33,206 bases of DNA. Origin: Guillardia theta CCMP2712 (Eukaryota; Cryptophyceae; Pyrenomonadales; Geminigeraceae). The notes beneath the pieces were generated by a model. That model had not been told where the DNA came from, did not search any database, and saw only the letters and a program-made list of their open reading frames with translations. Location of the stretch: contig NW_005434590.1 in the NCBI RefSeq assembly GCF_000315625.1, positions 82,191 through 115,396 of the forward strand. The letters are read 5' to 3'. This document shows, one piece after another, positions 12,681 through 22,347 of the stretch (its first letter is position 1; each line of letters starts with the position of its first letter). The position numbers and the translations under genes are program-made.

Positions 12681-13518
12681 AGATGTGCATGATCATGTGC
12701 ATGCAAGACTCTTCATCTGGCAAAGGTGCTGCACTGCATCGAACCTGCTCTAGATGATTTTTTCTACCCTGCAAATCTTCGGACAGTCGAAATTCCCAAA
12801 CCCAATCCAGGCTGGGACTGCCTCTCCTCTCCTTGGCCCTACCTCTTCGTCCTCTTTCTGTCCCTTTCCTCTTCTCCCTTCTCCCTCCTTCCTTCTCCTC
12901 CTCCACTCCATCTTCCGCCCCGCCCCCACCGACCCGCCTCTTGCCATGGCACGTGAAGTTCGTGACCCCATCCCCCCTCATCCCTCAGACATCCCATATC
13001 CCCCCTCATCCCCGCTCAAATATTACCCCCACCCCTTCTTTTCCCTGAATTATCACCCCTACTACTTCACCGCACAGTGCGCCTCCCCCTCCCGCTCTCT
13101 CGCTCGCGAACCTTCGCATTCGCATCCCCCCTCCTCCTCCCCCCATCCGCTTCTTCCTTGCTTCACGGTTACCTGCTCCCCTCTCTCCACTGTTCTCCCT
13201 CTCCCCCTCTTCCCTCTCTCCTCTCCTCTCCTCCCATCTCCTCCCCTCGCCTCTCGCTCCCCTGATTCATTCGACATTCGAGTACCTCTTCCCTCCACTA
13301 CACGCACAGCAACACGATCCACCAAGTTTCCTGTAAGACCTGGGTATCCTTGAATCTCCTGCTTTCAGCTTCCAGACATGCTGCCAAGACGGCGGATTGC
13401 GAGGTGATCTGCATGGGCGACAATCGGCTCAACGTCGTTGAAAACATCGAGATCTCCTCTTCCCAGAAGTCCCCTGCATAGCTTACTTGCAATCCACAAT
13501 ATTCGCAATGGCACCGAC
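12681..13518. promoter_or_regulatory. Divergent intergenic region with long pyrimidine tract
   Basis: About 840 bp separate the first recognised midasin exon (minus) and the first plausible exon of the FHA gene (plus). From about 12815 to 13310 the plus strand is almost entirely C and T. No ORF here looks conserved, so this is probably the shared promoter and 5' UTR region. One or both genes could still have a short 5' exon in it. No TATA box or other defined element stands out. Confidence 0.5.
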
Positions 13519-16500
13519 ATGGCAGATGAGGAGATCGACAGCAAGACAGCATGGCAGCCCTGGGAGGAGCTGTATCATGATCATAGCGCAGATGTTTGTG
13601 ATTGCGATGAGGTCGGAGGGAGGGGGAGCGAGGTGCTGTTATCTGTGAAGGGGGTTGGTTTGAGAGATGACGCAGAGAGGGAGCGATAGGATGGAGCCAC
13701 AGGCGTCTCCTGCTTCGAGGTGGGAGTGACTACTATGATGAGGATGTCGTCTACAACGGGGGATCAGGCAGAGGTTGTTTCTTCCTTGTGTTCCCTCATC
13801 GTCATTGTGAGAGGATGGTATAGGGAGATCGTACCCTTCCTCCGACCGACCGCCTTGGCAGGTGACTTGGCTGTCACTTCCTTGTATGCTCTCCTGCTCC
13901 GTGCTCTCCTGCTCCCTTGCTCCCTGGTTCCAACCTCCGCCGCTCCCCCCGCACTCCTACTCTGCTCCTTGACCGGCTTGTCGGCTTCTTCCTAACCGCC
14001 TTATGGCAGTCGAACTATCGGTCGAGCGCGCGGGGTCGCGGAGACTACATGCAGCGAAGGCCACGAGGGTCCTTCCATGGGCAGTATCGGAGGCCGGGAA
14101 GGCGCTTCCGTCCTTTCTATGGGCGGAGCAGGGGAGCGCTGGCAGGCCGACGACTTTGCCTCCTAAGTCTGTTCTTGACAAGCATCGGAGGAGTTTGGAG
14201 GTGAGGAGAGGGGGGGGGAGGAGGGAGGCGTCTTCGTTACCGATCGTTAAGGTGCCTCCACCGGACCTGAGGTACCCGGGATACTACTACGATGCAGAGG
14301 CAGAAGAGATTTGCGACAAGCTGACCACCGTGATGGAGGAGGAGGAGGAGGAGGAGGAGGTGTCTCGGAAGCGAATGATCAGCCCGAGCTCTCCGCCAAT
14401 GCGCAAGCGCAGCATGCGAGAGTCTGCGGAGGAGATCTGTTTCGACGAGCCCGAGGAGGAGAGCTCTGGGTTTCAGGCTGAACTGGAAGAATTCGAGGAG
14501 AGTGTGCCTGGGGAGACCTGGCCGAGCTACGAGCTGGCTTGGAAGCCTCTAGACCCAGATACCGTGCTTGAAATCGACGAGGAGGAAGCGAGAACAAGGT
14601 TTTCTCCTCTCTTACCTCCCGCCTCCTCACCCCATGCAGAGAGTACGAGGCCCTCCAGGAACAGTTCATCCGGCAGCACAGGTGAGCAGCAACGTTCTCT
14701 TCCTCCAACTCTGACGTCTCTTCCAGGAATATCCTTCTCACCTTCACGCCAGAGCAGAACAAAACTCTCCATGAGGCCATGGTGGCTCAGGTCGGTTGTG
14801 CCTTCCTGTCCTGACTTGTAAGGAGCAAGTTGCACAGGGACGGGAGCCGCCGAATCTTCCTGTGGCGACTCAAAGCCGTGAGCTTGCTTGCTGGCCGACT
14901 GTGTTTGTCTGACTGTAGTGGAGCAGCTGCCATCGAAGTCGAGAACAAGACCGAACATGTGCTACCTGTCCTTATGACCTGCCTGTTTGATTTGACGGCA
15001 GGACAACTCAACTTACGTGAACTTCGCGTCGAAGGGGAAAGTCTTCGACAGCCTGAACGAACTGGAGGTGGAGGAGGCGGAGGAGTGGTGGGGGACCCTG
15101 ACTGGCTACCTTCAGTCGCTGGTGGGGAGGCAAGCTGCTGCGTACTGGGAGGTGAAGGACAGTGTAGGGGAGAGCAGGTCCTGATGTGGAGGACAGAGAC
15201 ACAAATGGGACGATTACCTCCCTTCCTCTCCCCGCGAGGACCCTGGGACGATTCCTCCTCAGGAATTTTGAAATGCTCCATGGCGTTGGCTGACACTGCG
15301 GTAACAGAACAGGACCAAGGCTATGAACGACTCCATTGCTATGACGTACTGGCAGGTGTGTGAAAGGAGGAGGGGGAAGGGGAGGAGGAGTAGGAGGGGC
15401 AGCAGGAGGGGGAGGGGGAGGAGTAGGCCGAGGAGGAAGAAGTCGCAGAGGCAGAGGGGAAGAGGAAGAGGAGCGGGGTGGAGTGGGGTGGAAGGAGGAG
15501 GAGGATGAGGAGGAGCGGGGAGAGGGCGAGAAAGGGAGGATCAAAGGAGTGATGAGAACCCTCTTTTCTTGCTCAACCTGTAGATGGCCTTCTTCCTTGA
15601 CAACTTCTCCACCTTCATCTCCAACTACTCCTTCATCGATGAGCTCAATCTCACCATCGATGAGGACAAGGAGATTGTGGATGAGGCAAGGTACCTCTTG
15701 CAGCTGCTCCCTTGCTCTCCTCCTCATGCGCTCCCCCAGGAGGTCGGCAGAGTTCATGATGGAGATGTTGACGGCGACAGATGTCTTGTTCCAGCATGCG
15801 GAGGGCAAGAATATCATGCCAAACACGTCCATGGGGCAACGAACAACGTTGAGCACGCGCAAGGGGCCTCGTCCGCGGAAAGATCCTGAGGACCGATGGA
15901 AGGGCAAGTGGCGGAACCCTTCTCCTCCTCCCGTGCTCCACCCTGGCACTCCATCCTTCAAGTATCCTCCCAGCCCCAGCACACCCTCGTTCGGAGGGAG
16001 GTTTGCTGCTGACGCCGCTCAGTTTGAAAGTTGGAGGAGCTCGATTCCAGGCTCCCAGGCGGCTCCTTTCTACCACCAGCCCTCCAACCTTCACTTGGTC
16101 GCCCTGGCACAACGACTCGGCATCCAGGTCCCTGCCCGCGCCGCCTCCCCACCGCCCCCGCCAACCATCATTCCCCTCTCTCTCTCTTCCCCCTTCCGTT
16201 CCCTTCCCGTCCTCCACTCTGTGCTCTTACCTCTGAACTCCTTTTCTCCTGTCTTCCTCTCACACCACTCGTCCTCTCTTCCTCTTCCTCCTCCTCCTCC
16301 TCTTCCTCCTCCTCCTCCTCCTCCTCCTCCTCCTCCTCTGCATTTAACCCATAGAGCAGCTCAAGTACACGGAGCCCCCGGAGAGCTCTCTGCCCAAGAA
16401 GCCATGGAGGCTCTACGAATTTTCCGTCCGCTCCCTGCCAAGAAAGTCGCTCGTTCCTCACGCGACGTTCAGGCCGGGAACTGCGTGCGCATCATCGATG

Positions 16501-17184
16501 TCTCATCAAACTCTTACTACCTCATCGGTTGCCCTCCGTCTCCTCGGCCCTCCTCTTACCCGCACTCAGGGCGGGAAGGAGCCGTTCGACAGATCTTGGG
16601 GGCTCGATCGGTCATCCTGGACCATCACACCATCTCAGGTACTTCGAGGGGCTCTTAGTCCAGCTGGCACCCACCAGTCACGGCAGGGCAGCACGCGGTG
16701 ATCCAGTACCGCTCCAACATCAAGAGATCGGAGCACATGACGATCCTGAGGTGTGACGTGGCGGGTCGGACGGTCGTGACGTGGACATGTCAGGGACGAG
16801 ATGCAGCAGGACGACAAGATCGGTGAGTCACAGCTGGGAAGCTGCTGGGGGCTGATGCGGGTGCGCAGAGGATGGAGATCCCTACTTCATCGACCTGGTG
16901 AGTGAGGAGACGAGGCTCTAGAGCTCAAGCACGACACCAGGGGTCGACCAACGGGAGCTTTCTCAACGGCATGCCAACAGAGGTGACGAGCTGAAGGTCA
17001 AGGGGTAAGGCTGACATCAACACCTCAGCCCATGGTCTTCTACCGCCTCAAGAACGCCGACACCCTTCGGTTTGCCCTCTGTGAAAGGTACAGAGCTCTT
17101 GCTGTCAGGCTGCCGTCTGACTTGACGTGCAGCGAGTTCGTCCTCTTGTTCGGAGACAATTCAATCGCTCCCACCTACAGATGA
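13519..17184 (+). CDS. FHA-domain protein of SNIP1/DAWDLE/Pml1 type
   Basis: Family members bind phosphothreonine and act in pre-mRNA splicing or retention and small-RNA processing in the nucleus. Phase-consistent exons: 14640-14681, 14727-14790, 14838-14877, 14927-14958, 15002-15151, 15308-15355, 15584-15690, 15740-16127, 16360-16425, 16473-16527, 16570-16638, 16687-16750, 16794-16822, 16869-16897, 16941-16982, 17029-17087 and 17133-17184 (TGA). A coding stretch ending at 14598 precedes them. The C-terminus shows the family hallmarks in order: KYTEPPE, KKPWRLYEF, YYLIGRE (binding Arg), QHAVIQYR, PYFIDLGSTNGSFLNG and EFVLLFG. Upstream are an Arg/Gly/Tyr-rich stretch (14010-14130), acidic segments and a helical region (15002-15800) that I do not recognise in this family. 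The first exons (13519-13593, 13703-13773) are tentative. The exon 15151 to 15308 junction is phase-consistent but could hide another exon. Confidence 0.75.
16128..16359 (+). other. Long intron with TCC microsatellite in FHA gene
   Basis: A 232-nt intron, donor CAG/GTCCCT and acceptor GAGCAG, sits just before the FHA domain exons. It contains a CCT/TCC tract at about 16270-16338. Neighbouring introns of the gene are 42-49 nt. Confidence 0.85.
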
Positions 17185-17288
17185 AGAAGCTGGTCACGTG
17201 CTCTAGTCACGTGCTCTAGTCACTTGCTCTCCTCCTGCGGGTCCTGGGAGATCGCAGCTGCTTCCTCCTGCAACAAGAATGTCAAGGT
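17185..17288. repeat. Convergent intergenic spacer with 13-bp CACGTG repeat
   Basis: Only 104 bp separate the stop codons of two convergent genes. It holds the 13-mer GTCACGTGCTCTA twice in tandem (17193-17218) and a third copy with one change in the CACGTG core (from 17219). It may carry the 3' ends of both transcripts. No clear AATAAA signal is seen. Confidence 0.8.
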
Positions 17289-20200
17289 TCAACACAGCCC
17301 GCTGTCGCACTCGCCCACCTCCTCCATCTTCTTCTTCCTCTCCGCTCGCTCCTTCGCTCGTCGCTCCCTCTTCCTCTCCCTCCGCTGCGCTGCGGGGTCA
17401 TCCTCACTCGCATCGTGCCCGTCCTCATCGTCGTTGCCGTTCTCCGTCGGGTACTCGGGGGGGTAGAAGAAGATCTCGGGGTCCTCCTCCTCGTGGAAGG
17501 TGATCCCTGCTGAGAGGACGGTAGTAGGTCGGACGCAGTAGGGGCTGCCCTTGAGACAGGACCGGGCCGGTTTCCCGTCGATGAGCAAGGGAGGAGGGTA
17601 GTACACGGCCGTGTATCCCATCTTCGCTCCTGGAAGCTTCCGACGAAAGTTGCGACTCTTCCTGAAGACTTCTACCTCATGCTTCTTGCCCTTGCCCTTG
17701 CCCTTGCCCTTGCCCTTGCCCTTGCCTTTGTCCTTGTCCTTGTCCTTGGACGAATCGCTCGTGCCCTCTTCGTTTTTCTCTTCGTTCGCCTCCTGCTCAT
17801 CCTGCTCGTCCTCCTCTTCGTCCTCCTCCTCCTCCTCCTCCTCCTCCTCCTCCTCCTCCTCCTCGTCTGGGCTCTTTTCTCCCTCCTTCTGCTGCGAGGG
17901 TGACTTGTTGCCCTCGCTTTCATCTCGCGATCCTTTCGACGCTCCCAGCTGAGACGAGTCTCGTCGCTGCTGCCCGTGCAGCATGTCGACGGCTTTCACC
18001 ATGCTCCCCAGGTACCACACGTCCACGGCGTTTCGCTTTCCCACCTCCTGCTGCTTGCTGTCCTTGGGCATGTACGACCCCATCACGAAGTCGCTCGCCG
18101 GCGTTGCCTTCGCGTCGGGGCCCCATGACAGGAGTCGCAAGTCGCCATGCGAGAAGTGAAGGCCCCGCACGGGCCCGGCGTAGGCCGTCCAGCAAGCGAT
18201 CTGCTGCCCGGTCATGGTGTTGGCTACTCGGATGCGACCGTCTCCGGTACCCCAGGCGAGGAAAGCGCCATCGCTAGAGACGGCGATGCAGTGCAGGTAG
18301 TTGCCTAGCCCCAGGTCGCAGCGCAGATTCTTGCTATGGCTGCCCCGGTGCTTGTTGCAGTGCTTGCACTTTCCTCTCAGTATCGTTCTCCCCAGCAGCT
18401 TCAGCTGCCCGACAGGGGAGTAGTAGTTGAAGTCCGTGGGCTCGCTAGCTGGCCATGAAGCTGGGTTCCTCCTGTACCGGACTATTCCCTTGTCCCGCTG
18501 CTCCTCGGACACAAAGTTGATCTTGAGCTGGATCTCACCCTTGGCCTCCTGCTGGTCCATGGTGCGCAGCTTGAACCAGTCGTTGATGTAGGAGGAGGCG
18601 ACCAGCTCCGACATGGGGAACGTCACCTGCCCGATGAAGTCCTCCTCCTTGGTCAGACTCCAGTCGTACACGGCGATCTTGAGCTCCCTCGCGCTGTCTT
18701 CGACGCTGCAAGAGCATGAGAACGCGGCAAGGGCAGGGCCTCTTCTTACTTGTAAACAAACTCTTCGTGCCATGTCGGGTTGAGCGTGTTCTTGATCACC
18801 TTGGTCTTGTGGCGCACGCCCTTGCCGCACGTGACGGCACAGAAGGGGTCGGAGAGGCCGAAGGTGTCCATGCGAGGCAGATTCCTCGCGTTCTCGATCA
18901 TTACCTGACAGGTAGTGAGAGAGAGAGAGAAGAAGCAACACCGAGGTTGAAGCACACGTGCAAGAAAGAACATGTATCAACATCGTCACAACACGTCCAA
19001 GAAAGAGCTTCCGTCATCATCAACATGCGGAGTCAAACAACTTGCAACACCATCATCACAGCACGTTGAGCGCATGTAGCAGCAGAGGTGGAATGAGTCA
19101 CCGTCAGCTCTCCTATGCACTTGATCTGACGGAACGTGAACCGCAGGGCGATCGAAGACTTGCCCACGTTTCCCTCGTCATCGTGCAAGTCGTACTCTCT
19201 GTCAGTAATCCCCTCATCGGCATACACCAGCTCCTCCAGGGGGATCGACAGGTCCCCCAGGAAGCGATGCTGCTCATCCTTGTCCCAGTCGTACACCTGG
19301 ATGTTCACCCGCTCGTCCAGGTTCCACACGTTCATGTTGAACTCTTCGTACCACTGCGGCGATCGCCCTCCCTTGAACTTCGTCTGCTCCTGCTGGCCCT
19401 TTCCCAGCTCCACCTTGACAAACCGCTGGTTGCTCATGGTCCCGCTCAGCAGATCTCCTCGAGGAAGGTCGAACGCCTCTGCCACAAACACTCGCAGGTA
19501 CCCCAGCAGACCCGTGTCCTGCGTCCACAGCAGCAGGTTCTCGTCGAACCCGCAGGTGAAGAGCCGGTTGTTGGGGAGGGAGCATCCCCCCGAGACTGTG
19601 TGCGAGTGAGCTCGGAGCGTCTGCATGGAAGCGCCTGTCCTGGTGTCCCACACCATCACCGTCTGGTCGTCGCTGCCGCTGATCAGCCGCTTGTTGTCTC
19701 GGGTGAAGTGAATCCACCGGACCCACGAGCTGTGTCCGACCAGATGCTTCCCTCCGGGCGCAAAGAGCACAGGAGAGCTCGTCACTCTCCTGATGCAGAT
19801 CACCATGTCTGAGCCCCCCGACGCCACTTGCTCCCCGTCAGGAGAGCAGGCGACCGCTCTGACGTAGCCCGTGTGCAGGAGGGTGTCGGAGCACAGGAGC
19901 TCGAGGGTGTCGGGGGACCACAAGGAGATGGAGTGGTTGGCAGACCCGGTCACGATCCCCTTGCTCTCTGGCAGCCACTCCAAGCAGAGGGCCATGTGGT
20001 CGTGCGCCATTGCCATCGCCAGCTGCTTCGCCTTGGGCTTGGAGAGGTCGAAGAGCCGCAGGTCGCCGTCCGTGCTCGTCACTGCGACCTTGGTCCCGCT
20101 GGGATCGAACCTGGCGCAGGTGACGATGACTCGGTGCTTGTGGACGGTGAGAGCTAGCGGGCGCATCAGCACGCGGCGTACGAGGTTGCTGCTCATGCCT

Positions 20201-21898
20201 TCGGCCTCGTTTCTGTGCATCACGTACTCAAACATCATCTTCCCGTACTGACCGAAGTCCTGCCACACGAAATCCTGACTGGTGCTGGCAGTCCGTTCTA
20301 TACTCTCTTCCTCCGCCCCCGAGCTCGCTCGCTTGATCGCCTCGGGCACAAGCTGGTCGATTCCCTTCCTCCGCACGTTCGAGCCAACGCTCTCGACCAC
20401 GACGGGCTCCTTGAGATGAGCGTCGAGCATCTGCTTGAAGTCAAGCTTGGAAATGCCCAGCACGTAGTAGCCTGTCACCGATCAAGCGCGTCAGCAGGGC
20501 TTTCAGTCGAGCCAGCAAGCACTCACAGAAATTCTCAAAGTCGATCTCCCCGGTCCCGTGCTTGTCAGCGAGGGAGAACATGTGTTCCACCTCCTCCTGC
20601 GTCATCTTCTGCCCCATCGTCTTCATGATCCCCGTCAGCTCCGAGGTGTCGATGGTCCCACTCCCATCCTCGTCGAAGGTGTGGAAGGTCGTGACTGCCT
20701 CCTGCAGCCTCGCCCGGCGCTCCTGCAGCTCGATGCTCTCCAAGTCAGCTTCCTGGACGCCCTCGAAGCCCATCAGCAGCAGAAACTTTTCCATGCTGAT
20801 GTCCTTCCCGCTCCCAACCACAACGTCCATGATCGTGGAGAGCCGCTCAGGCAGGAAGTTGATGGTGTTGTGTTGCAAGAAGTTGGTAAGTTTCTGGCAA
20901 TCAAGAAAACCGGCCTTATCCACATCGAGCAGAGCAAACATCCTCTTTGCGCGGAGCAGCCGGTGCTTGGTGTCGTTCTTGCGAGTGATGATGGCCATGA
21001 CATCGATGAACTCGGTTCGCGTCAGCTCGTGGTACACCGGCTTCTTCAGCGCTATCCCTGTGCCGACCCAATCGTCCGGCTCCCTCCCTTGTGTCTGACA
21101 CACCTGATGGATCACGCTCTGAAGATGCTCCAGTTCGATCCTTATTCCCAGCCGGATCAACACTTCTCCGAGCCCCCCTGACACACTCACTTTGGCAGCA
21201 TCGTGCGAGATGGTTTCAAACAGAGCTCCGTACTCCTTGTCCTTGATCCTTTTGTCGTCGTCTTCGAGCTTCTCGTAGATCTGTTGCAGCAGGCCCTTGA
21301 GCTCTTCCTCCTCTTCACAGAAGTCTACTCTTCGGCTTGACTGCCTGCGCATGAAAGGAGCAGGAACGGAGCCCACGAGCCGAGACACTGAGCCTCGATG
21401 AGAGGACAAACGGCGGGAAATAGGAAGCACATCGAGAGCAATGTGCTCAGACTGCTGCGTGAGATCAGTCCTCGACGAGCGAGATCGCTGAAACAGAAAC
21501 TGCGGGATGAAGGAAGGAGATCGCTGCAGAGGCTCGAACGCGAAGGAGCCCCGTTGGAGCAAGGGAGCCCGAGCAGGCGGCGCCTCCTGCGGAGGTTTCT
21601 CGGGAAGGGAAACATCGGGGTGGGCAGGGAGGGGAGGAGCATCAGCTTCGCTGGTGAGAGAAGTTGAGGGGGTTTGCTCTGGCAACGTCGCCGAGACTGA
21701 TTCTGTTGGACGGTCATCAGCTACATCGTGATCAGGGCTCGTGGAGTCAGCCGCTAGAGCTGTAGCGATCACATCTTGATCATCCGTAGAGGGTGAACTT
21801 TCATTTAGCGGCGGGTCTGCTGTGGATGGATGTTGATCAAGGGATGCTGAGGCCGAGGTCAGAGGAGGGAGGGGAGGGGGGGAGGCGATTCTTGTCAT
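17289..21898 (-). CDS. EF-hand / WD40 / tandem C2 multidomain protein
   Basis: A predicted 1437-residue calcium-responsive scaffold; no orthologue is named. Exons 21898-20527, 20471-19102, 18904-18750 and 18705-17289 join in phase, with introns of 55, 197 and 44 nt. Order: a Ser/Pro-rich N-terminus; an EF-hand region with one canonical loop (DEDGSGTIDTSE), one partial (DKHGTGEIDFEN) and one degenerate (DVDKAGFLDCQK); about five WD40 blades (such as RLISGSDDQTVMVWD); C2 domain A (VYDWDKDEQHRFLG); C2 domain B (DTFGLSDPF, NPTWHEEF); a Cys/His cluster CKHCNKH; two further WD40-like blades (LAWGTGDGRIRV); a poly-Glu tract; a Lys-Gly repeat; and a basic tail. An in-frame TGA just upstream supports the ATG at 21898. 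C2A lacks the usual DPY loop, so only C2B looks close to a standard calcium or lipid binder. Confidence 0.86.
17676..17865. repeat. In-frame repeats coding Lys-Gly/Lys-Asp and poly-Glu
   Basis: Two short tandem repeats in the last exon of the EF-hand/WD40/C2 gene. CCCTTG hexamers, with CTTGTC variants, encode alternating Lys-Gly and Lys-Asp (about 17680-17748). CTC triplets encode a Glu run (about 17817-17865). Together they make a strongly charged, probably disordered segment. Confidence 0.88.
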
Positions 21899-22019
21899 GT
21901 CATACTGTCAGATTGCCTTTCATGCCCTAATCGGATGCAGAAGCAGTTGAAGGCAGGGCGAGGGGAGAGGAGTTGACAAGTGGGAGGCAAGGCAAGTGAG
22001 GAGGGGATGTGTCAGGTGG

Positions 22020-22170
22020 GAGGAGAAGGAGAAGGAGAACTCGGAAGGAGAAGGAGAAGGAGAAGGAGAAGGAGAAGGAGAAGGAGAACTCGGAAGGAGA
22101 AGGAGAAGGAGAAGGAGAAGGAGAACTTCGGAAGGAGAACTCGGAAGGAGAAGGAGAAGGAGTAGGCGTA
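22020..22170. repeat. GGAGAA hexamer microsatellite
   Basis: Tandem GGAGAA units interrupted several times by the same phrase, GGAGAACTCGGAA. The array therefore has a higher-order pattern rather than random interruptions. It lies upstream of the EF-hand/WD40/C2 gene start at 21898. Confidence 0.9.
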
Positions 22171-22289
22171 GGAGGATGAGCAGGTACAAGAGGAGCAGGC
22201 GGGCAGCAGCACAAGACGGGAGCACAGCAGGACAAGCAGGACAAGTTCACAAGGAGGGCCGGGCCCAGGGCAGTTAACTCTGGTGACCT

Positions 22290-22347
22290 GGGGTCAAAGC
22301 CCCATGGTACTACTCCACTATGACCTCACTATAACCATAGGTCATAG
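22290..22347. other. Two adjacent perfect hairpins
   Basis: GGGG-tcaaag-CCCC (22290-22303) is followed by CTATGACCT and its reverse complement AGGTCATAG (22318-22326 and 22339-22347) around a 12-nt loop. No known RNA family is recognised. This could be a structured RNA, a remnant of a mobile element, or chance in a GC-rich island. Confidence 0.4.

Noticed and set aside
12667-12981. Minus-strand ORF upstream of midasin exon 1 as an extra N-terminal exon
   Set aside because: Mostly purine-run low complexity; a short 5' exon is possible here but no junction could be fixed by phase or conservation.
14003-14821. 272-codon plus-strand ORF taken as one exon
   Set aside because: Its second half includes exon sequence, but after 14598 it runs through intron sequence and leaves the conserved frame; the first part competes with an Arg/Gly/Tyr-rich frame that looks more like protein.
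15360-16658. 432-codon plus-strand ORF taken as an uninterrupted gene
   Set aside because: It contains true exons (15740-16127, 16473-16527, 16570-16638) but also reads through four introns; the KYTEPPE and PWRLYEF block lies in another frame.
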